Shown here: piece by piece, positions 17,101-25,119 of the stretch | Position numbering within the stretch: the first letter of the stretch is position 1 | Layout: every line of letters begins with the position of its first letter | DNA from: Candidatus Bathyarchaeota archaeon | Lineage (GTDB): Archaea; Thermoproteota; Bathyarchaeia; Bathyarchaeales; Bathycorpusculaceae | Length of the DNA stretch: 44,056 nt | NCBI GenBank assembly: GCA_903901015.1 | Contig: CAIUPH010000069.1 | Coordinates: 1 to 44,056 of the forward strand | Reading direction: 5' to 3' | Notes under the pieces: generated by a model | Database searches by the model: none | What the model was told of the DNA's origin: nothing | Seen by the model: the letters and a program-made list of their open reading frames with translations, nothing else | Position numbers and translations under genes: made by a program

Positions 17101-18482
17101 TCTTTGAAAAAAGCTTCCAGCAGCAGTTTTTCTTCATCTAAACATACCTTTCGATCGTCTGGGAGAGATTTGATGACATGCGAAACATTCAGCGGTTCAC
17201 CTTTGAGACGTGAGCAATCCACCCGTGCGCTAATAATCGAAACAACATCAAGCATATAGTCGCGTTCAACAAACAGGTAAACACGGACCATACTGTCAGG
17301 GCTGAACAGGAGCGCTGAATCCACGCCGTTTGACGGACCATCCTCGGGCAAACCGCCGTAGCCTGTTCCAGTCAACCAAGGCATATACTTGCTTTTGCTG
17401 GCGTATGGGCTGGCGGGGCGGATTCCGCCGAGCATGTACTGCGCACGCTGCACCAGCCAATCAATCTTGGCGCCGACAACGCGGTCAGTGGCTATCAAAC
17501 GCGCCTTCTCAGCATCTCTTGCGGGGATACTTGTGAAATCGTAGGGACGCAGATCATAGGTGTCCCGTACAACCTTGAGCTTCGCCAAGTCCTCGAGCCG
17601 TTCAATACCATAATGCCCAAGCGACCGCTGCTCACCCCTGCTCAAATTAAGCAGCGCAATAGTTTCGTTCTCAACGGAGCGAACGATGCAGTATTCGTTG
17701 AATCCGCAGGTGTCGCATCTTGAGCAAAGCTGATACTCAACTTTTGACAGCGGAGTGTGGTGGATGCGGTTTAACTCGCCGTTTTCAGCAAGTAGACGTT
17801 CAACATCCTGAATTAGTGGGCTGAGCTTGAATTTGGGAAGTGTTTCTGGAGTGAGATTTTCCAAGTTCGTTTCCCTGTTAATCACTCCGCCTTCAATTTC
17901 GATTTTAGGCAGTAAACTCTCCATTTCTTTTGAAAACAACAGCACGTAGATGGCTACTTGTATTCTGTGAGCGGTTTGCTCCAGCCAAGAGGACTTGAGC
18001 TCGAAAATTCTAACCTTCACTTTTCCGTCTCTAACGCGCCAAATAGCAATTAAATCGGCGATGCCCTTAACTTTCCAAACGCCTATCTTGCCCATCATTG
18101 GAACTTGGTAGAGCAGAACAGGTTTACCGTCGTGGCTTTCTTTGCTCGAGATCTGTTCCTCGATGACTTCGCGTAATTTGTTGAAAGAAGTCTGCTCGTT
18201 TTCAGTGTACTTGTTAAAGTCGTGGTACTGGGCTGCTTTAGCTGTGAGTTCAGCTACTTTTTTCTCTTCAAGCGCTTTTCCAACGCCGTAGAGCAGGGGG
18301 CTGATGGGCTTAAATGCTGGCCACTTGCGGCCATCTGTTTCTTCATCATCTTCTAATCTTAATTTGAAGAATCGGGGGCAGCAGTTGAAGCGGATGTACT
18401 CTGCTATTCCTGAGGCAGTTAAGGAATCTTTGCTTCGCTTCTTTTTATGCGAATACTCTAAATTTTGGTCGTCACTGCTCAA
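14166..18482 (-). CDS. RecB/Cas4-type nuclease fused to a DNA2/NAM7-like helicase
   Basis: A 1438-residue protein. Residues 20-270 form a PD-(D/E)xK nuclease: LTASGIAEYIRFNCCPRFFKL, D143 (KGIADLIAI), E161-x-K163 (FELKSS) and Q175 (RIQVAIYVL). Cysteines at 34/35 and 253, 256, 259, 265 are placed as in the Fe-S cluster of Cas4, AddB and Dna2. Residues about 330-560 resemble the RNase-H-like part of TM0106-type RecB proteins. The C-terminal SF1 helicase has Walker A near 966 (GPPGTGKTE), Walker B LLVVDEAS near 1114, GDHRQLPP, GVITPHNAQK and ERYQGGEADFIIISS. It probably processes DNA or RNA-DNA ends in repair or defence; the exact role is unknown. It is preceded at 93 bases by a small gene on the same strand. 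Family members with this fusion are known in bacteria. Confidence 0.82.
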   Translation of the reverse strand: MSSDDQNLEYSHKKKRSKDSLTASGIAEYIRFNCCPRFFKLRLEDDEETDGRKWPAFKPISPLLYGVGKALEEKKVAELTAKAAQYHDFNKYTENEQTSFNKLREVIEEQISSKESHDGKPVLLYQVPMMGKIGVWKVKGIADLIAIWRVRDGKVKVRIFELKSSWLEQTAHRIQVAIYVLLFSKEMESLLPKIEIEGGVINRETNLENLTPETLPKFKLSPLIQDVERLLAENGELNRIHHTPLSKVEYQLCSRCDTCGFNEYCIVRSVENETIALLNLSRGEQRSLGHYGIERLEDLAKLKVVRDTYDLRPYDFTSIPARDAEKARLIATDRVVGAKIDWLVQRAQYMLGGIRPASPYASKSKYMPWLTGTGYGGLPEDGPSNGVDSALLFSPDSMVRVYLFVERDYMLDVVSIISARVDCSRLKGEPLNVSHVIKSLPDDRKVCLDEEKLLLEAFFKDLTEAITKIAVEVGSPAEVPIHLYFFSRGERDVLMEAVRRQPTLMSAMAIRDLLGLRQAIDQPMFSIVQDEVLNRKALKFHSTGLLPILEQACFFDNNKAWLATRKDGSTVDLRIVFRDGLFNYYLSFQRNPDGTIRFLQDGYGHKDGYYPARARFGNQIPIEYLWAAKGRLENYETKVLLEKHKWCDYPQKTKRITDEELNLMALKLCMALEFIERSLTIRNRRLGKKPIAVPTIAQFSLGASTLERGCREFLDLEYFSKRQEMYQHYALLPYQRVASGRSLIFECTGVEEFEKDFVVRGKLVYKDIGLPEADCIANACRVKGADGSSSGDWMVVTELRRGEQGQFEETQKRSPSEVEKSARAIVDKVDVRKGEIAINVVTWPSGKGRKYSAWHNLPTTNPEKAKSKYMQLFEAGRIYILDELADDIISDRAAKCLDYAANNVLYGLLAGLLAGKSETSMHKALSRDAAAPFLRWVEQRRFPPKAEQQRFIDRVFGAEQIVMLQGPPGTGKTETLQLAVLAHIAAHRVKGRCRVLMVAPTHKAIHEFVCKLARCWQEYCREGGNDLKDLQIYRVLSSSTSSAKPIDGVTYVNYNEDEEAVKELTDCLMNQVTLTPSASGADPVVLCLTPPGLYGLMKKIGDSEPPWGEGFFDLLVVDEASMMRLPELILSGSFLSKSSQILVAGDHRQLPPIQAHNWEKEDRRTLEEMASFLSAMDFLRLLRQEDLGIERISCKHPADIPAERLCESHRCHSIVAEFLREWVYEKDKIDFRSDQKQTLAPSNPKTDGLGVALAPENVFVLIVHDEAESFQSNLIEASIVEALVRNVKSEGIGVITPHNAQKGLLKNMLAEGCENARIDTVERYQGGEADFIIISSTVSDPDYVRSESDFLLNLNRINVAISRMKKKIVIIASRSIFEFMPQDAKDYDKALLWRGISQTVGFTADSTAQWTGALSEFLGQAASQVKLEVYVKSEDLEK

Positions 18483-18575
18483 TAGACTGCCTCTCTATGC
18501 AAACGTTCTGGCTTAACCCGCCATGAATTATTGTATTTACCTTGACTTACGCTTAAAGACATTACCCAAAAACGT

Positions 18576-18854
18576 TCAAGTTGCAATTTGCAAAAGAGGA
18601 ACCAGCAGTTTCAGCGGTTCATGCGGTCTCATGTTTTCTTCTAATTCAAGCCGTAGATGACAATTCTCTTTTACAATACAGTACTCACAACTTACAGTTT
18701 CTTTCTGGGTTTGGCAATCCAACACTATTTGGGCATACATACTCTCAATCTCGGGAAACCACACATAGAGAACACCCCGCTTATAGGCAGTGTCAACTGC
18801 ACGGCGGCATTTTCCGCTAGAGGCTTTTAGTTTTTTCTCGTTGGTCTTGGACAC
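18576..18854 (-). CDS. Small Cys-containing hypothetical protein upstream of the nuclease-helicase
   Basis: A 92-residue protein I do not recognise. The N-terminal third is basic (KTNEKKLKASSGKCRRAVDTAYKRG), the middle has a hydrophobic stretch (VLYVWFPEIESMYAQIVLDC), and a Cys cluster CEYCIVKENC (C57-C66 region) could bind metal. It lies 93 bases upstream of the nuclease-helicase on the same strand, so the two could share a transcript. The ATG at 18854 is the first in frame. Function unknown; its arrangement with the helicase is the only clue. Confidence 0.5.
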   Translation of the reverse strand: MSKTNEKKLKASSGKCRRAVDTAYKRGVLYVWFPEIESMYAQIVLDCQTQKETVSCEYCIVKENCHLRLELEENMRPHEPLKLLVPLLQIAT

Positions 18855-18945
18855 GAAAATGTCGAAAAGAACTTTGTCCCGAAGTTTTTATCCAAAGTTT
18901 ACCCTAAAAGCCTGAAAGAAAAAAATTGTGCGGTTGCCTGAATTC

Positions 18946-19278
18946 TCATTTTTGCTGTTTTGGTTTTTCTATTTCTATAAAAATAGTGCTGAACATGATT
19001 TTGCATCGGTAAGTCTGCAACACGGTTAATGGGTTCTCAGTGTACTGCCCGTTTCGCACGTCAAATTTCCATCCGTGACATGGACACATGACGATGTATT
19101 CTCTGAGAATTCCGCCTTCAAACGTGCAACCCGCGTGCGGACAGCGGTTTGATAACCCAAAAACTTCGCCGCCAACCCTCACAAGCAGAATCGGCTTGCC
19201 CTTGACGCGTACAGCCCTCATTTGTCCTTCTTTAAGCTCATCTTCTTTTATGGATGATTCAAAACCGTCTTTGTTCAT
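18946..19278 (-). CDS. Rieske-type ferredoxin domain protein
   Basis: A 110-residue soluble Rieske [2Fe-2S] protein. The cluster ligands are C46-x-H48 (NRCPHAGC) and C65-x2-H68 (MCPCHGW). The additional cysteines C51 and C67 occupy the positions that form a disulfide in high-potential bc1-type Rieske proteins but are absent from most dioxygenase-type ferredoxins. The frame is open to 19404, but the ATG at 19278 (MNKDGFESS) puts the domain at the expected distance; the longer N-terminus would be an odd Trp/Ile-rich stretch. There is no oxygenase partner nearby. Likely an electron carrier. Confidence 0.85.
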   Translation of the reverse strand: MNKDGFESSIKEDELKEGQMRAVRVKGKPILLVRVGGEVFGLSNRCPHAGCTFEGGILREYIVMCPCHGWKFDVRNGQYTENPLTVLQTYRCKIMFSTIFIEIEKPKQQK

Positions 19279-19431
19279 GCTTTCGCCATAAATATCATTC
19301 TTGCTTAACCTCAAAAACTTGCCTATCCAAATGCTAAAACAATAGAGGATTGCCCTCGTCCAGCTTAACTGTATATCATTGTGTATGTCAAACTGTATAA
19401 GCAAGCGACCTATGGGGGACTCCCTTAAGGG

Positions 19432-20565
19432 TTAAGTTGCTTTCTGGGCGTCGGACTTGCTGTTGTGTAACTCACCTAAGCGTAGCAATGTCTCTTTGTA
19501 AACTGCAATCGCTTCCAAGTACTCTTTTATTTCGATGTGCTCATCTAAGGTGTGGTCGAGGTGTGAGTCGCCGGGTCCATAGGTGACTATGGGCAGGTTC
19601 ATGGCTTTGCCCAGGATGTTCATGTCGCCCGTTCCAGTCTTGTGAAGGAGCGTTGCGGGTTTGTTGAGCACTTTACGCACAGAAGACGAGAGCACATGAA
19701 CGAGCGGTGAAGCTTTGTTAACTTCGAAGGGTTCAACAGTATCAAGAACAGTCGCCTTCACCGACACTTTGAGGTTGGCAGCTTGGTACTTCGTGATAAT
19801 CTTCTGCAGTTGCTCAAACACCTGACTCGTGGAGAACTGGATGGGCACTCGGACATCAAGGTTCATTTCAGCTTCGAAAGGAACCACCGAAGTGGCTCTG
19901 CCGCCCACGACTTTAACGAGGCATGCCGTTACAGCGTTATATGGGCTCGCTGAAGGGTCAAGCGAAGGGTAAGAAGACGCGTTTTTGATTTGTTCCCAAA
20001 GCTCATACGCTTTCTCAAGAGAGTTATCGTATAGCCAGGGGGTAGAGGCATGTCCCGTTTCGGTTTTGAGAACAACTTTAAGCTGGATTTGCCCTTTGTA
20101 GCCGATGGTTACGTTTTCGACGCCGCTGGGTTCACCGAAAATTGCGTAGTCAGCAGTTATGCCTTGGGTGATTAGGTGTTTTACACCTCGGCTGGTAGCT
20201 TCTTCCTCAACGACGGCGGCAACCAGAATTTTTCCTTTAAACCCAGGCTCTTTAGCAGCAGCAACAGCTGCCATAATCATGGCTGCGAGAGGACCCTTCG
20301 CATCCACAGCACCCCGAGCATAAATTTTGCCTTCTTCAATGCGAAGCGACAACAGCCCAGCCACCGTATCCATGTGACCGCACAATAGAATAACTGGTTC
20401 ACCTTCGCCCACGACGCCTATGACGTTTCCAATTGCGTCTATTCCAACTTCGAAGCCCAGTTTCTTCATTTCGACAGCTATGTAGTTGGCTGCGTCGGCT
20501 TCTTTTCCCGACGGACTATATATGCCCAGAAGGTTAGTTAGGAACCGTACTGCTTGCTCGCTCAT
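19432..20565 (-). CDS. lysK: [LysW]-lysine / [LysW]-ornithine hydrolase
   Basis: A 377-residue M20-family metallopeptidase that releases lysine (or ornithine) from the C-terminal Glu of LysW, the last step of the carrier pathway. Metal-site motifs are LLCGHMDTVAG, the bridging Asp of RGAVDAKGP, EEEATSRG, GEPSG and the late GDSHLDHTLDEHI histidine. A central dimerisation domain lies at about 165-275. The start at 20565 overlaps the end of lysJ by 32 bases, so it is probably translationally coupled. It is the last gene of the W-X-Y-Z-J-K order. Alternative family assignments (ArgE/DapE) are less likely in this operon. Confidence 0.9.
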   Translation of the reverse strand: MSEQAVRFLTNLLGIYSPSGKEADAANYIAVEMKKLGFEVGIDAIGNVIGVVGEGEPVILLCGHMDTVAGLLSLRIEEGKIYARGAVDAKGPLAAMIMAAVAAAKEPGFKGKILVAAVVEEEATSRGVKHLITQGITADYAIFGEPSGVENVTIGYKGQIQLKVVLKTETGHASTPWLYDNSLEKAYELWEQIKNASSYPSLDPSASPYNAVTACLVKVVGGRATSVVPFEAEMNLDVRVPIQFSTSQVFEQLQKIITKYQAANLKVSVKATVLDTVEPFEVNKASPLVHVLSSSVRKVLNKPATLLHKTGTGDMNILGKAMNLPIVTYGPGDSHLDHTLDEHIEIKEYLEAIAVYKETLLRLGELHNSKSDAQKAT

Positions 20566-21745
20566 TCTCTTCTTCTCCCAACACTGTATCTAAAACTGCG
20601 ATGGCTTTGTCAATTTGCTTTTTCTCGATAACCAGCGGCGGCAGCAAGCGGACGACGGTTCTGCCTGCATCCAGCACCAAAACGCCTTTGTCGAGTGCCT
20701 TCAAGATGACATTGTGAACATCGAAACGTAGTTCCATGCCCAGCATTAAGCCTAAGCCGCGGACTTCCTTGACGATTTTATGCTTCTCCTGCAGCCCTTC
20801 CAGCGCCGATTTGAAGTATTTCCCGTTGACGGCGGCTTTGTCGGCGAGTTTCTCTTCCAAAAGCGCATCGATAGCGGCGCATCCAGCAGCACAAACCAGA
20901 GGGCTTCCACTGAAAGTCGTGGAGTGCTCACCAACTTTAAGCGAGGACATGATGTTTTCTTTAGCCACGGTTATGCCGATAGGTAATCCGCCTGCAAAAG
21001 GCTTCGCCAAACACATAACGTCTGGAATGACGCCCCAGTTTTGGCAGCCAAATAGTTTGCCCGTCCGACCGAAACTCGTTTGAACCTCATCAAAAATTAA
21101 CAAAACGCCTTTTTCGTCGCAGATTTCCCGAACCGCCTGCAAATAGCCGTCTGGGGGAACCCGTACGCCGCCTTCTCCGCGAATTGGCTCCATGAGGACT
21201 GCGGCGGTTTTGTCAGTTATGGCTTCGCGGATTTTATCGGCGTTATCTGGCGCTACATGTTTGATTTCGGGGATGAGGGGCATGAAGGGTTCGCGGTATT
21301 TCTTGTCCCATGTAGCCGAGAGGGCACCCATTGTTTTGCCGTGGAACGCACCCATCAAAGCAATGATTTCTGGTTTGCCCGTGTATTTGCGGGCGAGTTT
21401 TATGGCGCATTCAACGGATTCGGCACCGCTGTTTGAGAGAAACGCTTTGTCTAAGCCTTTAGGTGTTATTTTGACTAGTTTCTCTATGAATTTAGCTCGT
21501 TTATCGTTGTAGTAGCAGCTGTGGCAGGTGATAAGCTGCTCCGCTTGGGCTTTTATAGCCTCCACAACTTTGGGGTGGCAGTGACCCAACGCAGCGACGC
21601 CGTAGCTGCTTGCGCAATCCACGTATTCTCTGCCGTTAATGTCCCAGAGAAGCGCGCCTTTGCCCTTCGTGATGACGACTGATTTTTTGCTGAAAACGTT
21701 GGCTAAGTAGCGGTTTTCAGTTTCCATTATGGTTTTTTCATTCAC
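20534..21745 (-). CDS. lysJ: [LysW]-aminoadipate semialdehyde / [LysW]-glutamate semialdehyde aminotransferase
   Basis: A 403-residue class III PLP aminotransferase of the ArgD/LysJ type. Recognisable parts are the SNSGAESVECAIKLAR segment, FHGKTMGALS, EPIRGEGGVRVPP, the FDEVQTSFGRTGKLFG motif and the PLP lysine in CLAKPFAGGLPIG. It transaminates the LysW-bound semialdehyde to the lysine or ornithine adduct, usually using glutamate. It overlaps lysZ by 8 bases at its start and lysK by 32 bases at its end, indicating a single tightly coupled transcript. Confidence 0.92.
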   Translation of the reverse strand: MNEKTIMETENRYLANVFSKKSVVITKGKGALLWDINGREYVDCASSYGVAALGHCHPKVVEAIKAQAEQLITCHSCYYNDKRAKFIEKLVKITPKGLDKAFLSNSGAESVECAIKLARKYTGKPEIIALMGAFHGKTMGALSATWDKKYREPFMPLIPEIKHVAPDNADKIREAITDKTAAVLMEPIRGEGGVRVPPDGYLQAVREICDEKGVLLIFDEVQTSFGRTGKLFGCQNWGVIPDVMCLAKPFAGGLPIGITVAKENIMSSLKVGEHSTTFSGSPLVCAAGCAAIDALLEEKLADKAAVNGKYFKSALEGLQEKHKIVKEVRGLGLMLGMELRFDVHNVILKALDKGVLVLDAGRTVVRLLPPLVIEKKQIDKAIAVLDTVLGEEENERASSTVPN

Positions 21746-22556
21746 TAGTTATCACTGTACCAACCTGATGATTAAGAACACACGTAATGGGCTGCTTAAT
21801 TTTGCCCGAGGTAACGAGCACTTCTTTGACACCCTGGTTTAGCGCGTCCAGACCCGCGTGGACTTTGGTGCTCATGCCACCACCGATGCTACTGAGGACT
21901 TCTTTGACTTCGGTCGCCGCGATTTTTGGAACCCGCTCACCCTTAAGCATCAAACCCTCCACGTCCGTTAGCAAGATTAGTCTGTCGGCTTTCAACGCTC
22001 CTGCGATTGCAGCTGCGGTTCTGTCGCCATCAACGTTAAGGGGCTCAAAATCCTGACTCAACGCAATGGGCGTAACAATCGGCACGTACCCTTTCTCGAG
22101 CAGCAGGTTAAGCAAGTCAGTATTGACATGGGTGATTTTGCCCGTGTAGCCGCCGTCCATCACTTTTTTTCTGCCACGCTCGTCAACGGCGATTAACTTG
22201 GTTTTTCGTTCACCCGACAGGATAGCTGCGTCGAGACCGCACAAGCCGACGGCTTGGACGCCTTGGGCTTCGAGTGCGAGGACGATTTGTTTGTTGATTT
22301 TTCCCGCCATAACCATCGTGTAGATTTCGATGGTTTCTTTGTCGGTGTAGCGGCTGCGGAATCCCTCGGGGGAGATGATGAATTTTTGTTCTTTGCCCAG
22401 TTTCGCGGCGATTTCGGTGACTTCAACGCCGCCGCCGTGGACTAAGACGACTTTGTGGGTTTTAACGACTTCTTTAAGGTCGCTGATTAAGTCTGTTGAG
22501 GCGCCTTCTTTGAGGATGCTTCCACCCATCTTAATTACGAGCAGCATGGCGGTCAC
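21738..22556 (-). CDS. lysZ: [LysW]-aminoadipate / [LysW]-glutamate kinase
   Basis: A 272-residue amino-acid kinase related to ArgB. It phosphorylates the side-chain carboxylate of LysW-bound aminoadipate or glutamate. Motifs include the N-terminal VIKMGGSIL, VLVHGGGVEVTEI, the NVDGDRTAAAIAGALKADRLILLTDVEGL region and GGGMSTKVHAGLDAL. The start is either GTG at 22556, overlapping the lysY stop by 4 bases, or ATG at 22547, which puts the MLLVIKMGGS strand right at the N-terminus. I list the former because of the overlap. It sits between lysY and lysJ. Confidence 0.91.
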   Translation of the reverse strand: MTAMLLVIKMGGSILKEGASTDLISDLKEVVKTHKVVLVHGGGVEVTEIAAKLGKEQKFIISPEGFRSRYTDKETIEIYTMVMAGKINKQIVLALEAQGVQAVGLCGLDAAILSGERKTKLIAVDERGRKKVMDGGYTGKITHVNTDLLNLLLEKGYVPIVTPIALSQDFEPLNVDGDRTAAAIAGALKADRLILLTDVEGLMLKGERVPKIAATEVKEVLSSIGGGMSTKVHAGLDALNQGVKEVLVTSGKIKQPITCVLNHQVGTVITSE

Positions 22557-23605
22557 ATCGGGTGGAACCCAGTGCTCACAAGACCTGTGGTTTCATCTAT
22601 ACCCATGAGCAGGTTCATGCATTGAACGCCCTGCCCAGATGCGCCCTTACACATGTTGTCAAGCGCCGAGAACATGATTAAGCGGTTGGCGTGTTCGTCG
22701 ATTTCGAAGCCGACATCGCAGTAGTTTGTTCCCAACGTGATTTTTGGGTCGGGCAGCTGGTAGGGTCCCTTTTGGTATTTTACGAGGCGGATGAAGGGTT
22801 CGGAGCCGTACATTCCGCGCAGGGCTTTCCAGATGTCTTTGCTGGCTATGGGCTGCTTTGGGAACACGTGGATAGTTGCAAGGATGCCGCGCACCATGTT
22901 GACGGCATGTGGAGTGAAGGAAACTTTGACTGGTTCAGTTGAAAGCGCGTTTAGTTCCTGTTCAACCTCGGCTATGTGGCGGTGCCCGACAACCTGGTAG
23001 GGGCGCACTCCGCCGAAGCGTTCAGGATGATGCGATGACTGGGTGGGTTTGCTGCCGCCGCCTGAGGAACCAACTTTGAGGTCGACAACGATTTTGTCTT
23101 TGTCAATTAAACCCGCATGCACGATGGGCGCTAAGCCAAGGATAGCGGTTGTTGCCATACAGCCTGGGCAAGCCACAAGTTTAGCTTTCTTGATTTCTTC
23201 ACGGTGCAACTCGGGCAGGCCGTACGCGGCGTCTTTTAGCATTTCAGGGTGGGCGTGTGTCCAGCCGTAGTAGGTGTCGTAGTCGGCTGGGTTTTTGAGG
23301 CGAAAATCTGCGCTCATGTCGATGACTTTCAGCCCTGTCTCCAAGAGTTTGGGAACGAGGTTCACTGAGCCGCCATGCGGAGTCGCCGTGAAGACCAGGT
23401 CGCAGTTCTTCTGCAGCTCCGCTAAGTCCTGGGGCACAAATTTGAGCTGTGTTAAGCCTCTGAGGTTTGGGTGCACGTTGAAAACGTATTCGCCAACGCT
23501 CTGACGTGAAGTCACCATGGTGACCTCTGTCTGCGGATGCATGAGTAGCAAACGCAAAAGTTCGCTGCCAACGTATCCTGAACCGCCGATTATTCCAACT
23601 CGCAT
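22553..23605 (-). CDS. lysY: [LysW]-aminoadipyl / [LysW]-glutamyl phosphate reductase
   Basis: A 350-residue NADPH-dependent reductase of the ArgC/LysY family that converts the LysW-bound acyl phosphate to the semialdehyde. The N-terminus is the GGSGYVGSELLRLL dinucleotide fold; the catalytic Cys is in VACPGCMATTAILGLAP; later His and Gly motifs (KPTQSSHHPERFGGVRPYQVVGHRHIAEVEQEL) are typical. The length matches the family. The gene begins 21 bases after lysX and overlaps lysZ by 4 bases. Confidence 0.92.
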   Translation of the reverse strand: MRVGIIGGSGYVGSELLRLLLMHPQTEVTMVTSRQSVGEYVFNVHPNLRGLTQLKFVPQDLAELQKNCDLVFTATPHGGSVNLVPKLLETGLKVIDMSADFRLKNPADYDTYYGWTHAHPEMLKDAAYGLPELHREEIKKAKLVACPGCMATTAILGLAPIVHAGLIDKDKIVVDLKVGSSGGGSKPTQSSHHPERFGGVRPYQVVGHRHIAEVEQELNALSTEPVKVSFTPHAVNMVRGILATIHVFPKQPIASKDIWKALRGMYGSEPFIRLVKYQKGPYQLPDPKITLGTNYCDVGFEIDEHANRLIMFSALDNMCKGASGQGVQCMNLLMGIDETTGLVSTGFHPM

Positions 23606-23626
23606 CTTGTTTTTTCTCCTTTTTGA

Positions 23627-24829
23627 TTAATGGTCAATTAAGCTCTGAGCGCCCCGCAGCAGTGGAATCGCCACGTTGAGCCCCGTTGCCAAACGCGTGT
23701 TCTCCCAGAACTCCGGGCACGAATTCGACTCATGAAACACCAACGCATCCACGTTTTTTCTTATGCTTTCCTCGATTATATCAGTGACGTTTCCATACGC
23801 GTCTGTGCTCTTGTAGGTTTTAAATGCCGCTTCCAATTTGCCTGTCCAAGTTGGAAAGTTGGTTAAGCGGGTTTCGTCCTGTTTGACTTTCTGCACGGGC
23901 ACCCATGCCTGCGCAGCCGTATCCAACTCGCCCTTCAGGTAGGTGTCGTCTGCATTCTTGTTTTCTCCCACGTTCACCATGGCATCCAAAGCGAATATCC
24001 ATGCGTCACTGCCTTTACCAAGTGTTTTGCCGCATTTCACCGCCAAATCCTGAATGCTCAAGGGCAGTTTGGCATGGAAAACCAGGTTGCCAAGGAAGGT
24101 GTTGGTGCGGAAATCTTTGAAGCCAGCCCGAGCCATAGCTGTGTGGTAGCAGACAGGTTCTTTGCCCCGCTCCTGCGAAACAATGATGCGTAAATCATAG
24201 AACCATTTCTGCACCAGTTCTTGGGCGACGACACCGATCGGGTTGATTATCGACGACTTTGTCTCTTTGATGCTGGCCTCGAGTTCCTCACGGTTCTTGG
24301 AAAGCATAATCATTTTGCCATGGGTGCCCGCATCAGCCTTGATAACAATGCCTTCTTTAAGGGGAATTTCTGCTTCAAAGAGGTCAGCGATGTCTTTTTC
24401 GTTGTGAATTTCCTTGCCGTTCTTAAGGGTGTCTGTGGAGTCGCAGGGCACGAAAACAGTCTTGGGAATCGGAAGCCCCTCCTTGAAGAGGTGCAGAAGG
24501 GTGCGGAGTTTGCTGTAGCAGATGAATTCGGATTGGGATGTGTTTAATGTTTTTTTTCCAAGCATCTCCATGAGGTACGAGGCTTGGAGGCGACGGTTTT
24601 TGCTTTGGGCGCGGTTCAACACGACTTTGGTGTCGTGGAAGGTTTGGGTGTAGTCTTTGCCCTTCGTTTTAGCGCTGAAGCCGTCTTTAGAGATGGATAG
24701 GGCGATTTTTCGGAAGGGAATAAACGTTAAGTCGATGCCGAGTTGCTGAGCAGTGAGTTTGATGCCGTTCTCGTCGTTTTCCGAGCGCTCATACAAAAGT
24801 GCAATGCTCATCGCTTTTGGCATCCTCAA
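23627..24829 (-). CDS. lysX: LysX/ArgX-like ATP-grasp ligase with a large insertion
   Basis: A 400-residue ATP-grasp ligase of the RimK/LysX type, in the position of the enzyme that attaches aminoadipate or glutamate to the C-terminal Glu of LysW. The N-terminal strand is MSIALLYER; the ATP-binding part has IVIKADAGTHGKMI and VAQELVQKWFYDLRIIV. Metal-binding residues are D282 (FALDAMV) and E367/N369 (FHESNSCPEFWENT), the latter close to the LysX signature. LysX proteins are usually about 280-300 residues; here about 85 residues separate D282 from E367 instead of roughly a dozen, so there is an inserted segment. Start: 24829 or, better fitting the strand, 24811. Substrate choice (lysine versus arginine branch) cannot be read from sequence. 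Confidence 0.78.
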   Translation of the reverse strand: MRMPKAMSIALLYERSENDENGIKLTAQQLGIDLTFIPFRKIALSISKDGFSAKTKGKDYTQTFHDTKVVLNRAQSKNRRLQASYLMEMLGKKTLNTSQSEFICYSKLRTLLHLFKEGLPIPKTVFVPCDSTDTLKNGKEIHNEKDIADLFEAEIPLKEGIVIKADAGTHGKMIMLSKNREELEASIKETKSSIINPIGVVAQELVQKWFYDLRIIVSQERGKEPVCYHTAMARAGFKDFRTNTFLGNLVFHAKLPLSIQDLAVKCGKTLGKGSDAWIFALDAMVNVGENKNADDTYLKGELDTAAQAWVPVQKVKQDETRLTNFPTWTGKLEAAFKTYKSTDAYGNVTDIIEESIRKNVDALVFHESNSCPEFWENTRLATGLNVAIPLLRGAQSLIDH

Positions 24830-24886
24830 ATTTGATATGTATTAAAAAACTGATTTACTGTGTGAAAATGGACAGTGGAAAACTGT

Positions 24887-25063
24887 TTATTCGCCCCAGT
24901 CTTCCCCTTCAATCGTCAACTCTTGAAGGTCAACGCATCCGCATTTAATCGCTTTAACCTCAAGTTCAAGACCACAGCCAGGGCAACTAACGATTTCGCC
25001 TTTCTCTGTGTCTGCTGGAACATCGAGTTCTGCGTCGCAGTCGGGGCATTTCGCCTTATTCAT
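24887..25063 (-). CDS. lysW: LysW amino-group carrier protein
   Basis: A 58-residue acidic carrier protein. A zinc ribbon is formed by C6, C9, C27 and C30 (CPDC...CPGC), and the C-terminus is EDWGE, the LysW hallmark whose final Glu gamma-carboxyl is the attachment point for aminoadipate or glutamate. The frame extends to an ATG at 25105, but a TATA-like AAATAAAAAG at about 25120-25129 (minus strand) would start transcription near 25098, downstream of that ATG, so I choose the ATG at 25063. An extra CGC motif (C41, C43) lies between ribbon and tail. First gene of the W-X-Y-Z-J-K operon. Confidence 0.95.
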   Translation of the reverse strand: MNKAKCPDCDAELDVPADTEKGEIVSCPGCGLELEVKAIKCGCVDLQELTIEGEDWGE

Positions 25064-25119
25064 AACCTTTGCTTCTTGAAGATTTGAGTGTACGGGTGTA
25101 ATCATTTTTTATTCGTCAC

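Noticed and set aside
25064-25105. Extended N-terminus of LysW
   Set aside because: It would start upstream of the likely transcription start and adds 14 residues absent from the usual LysW layout.
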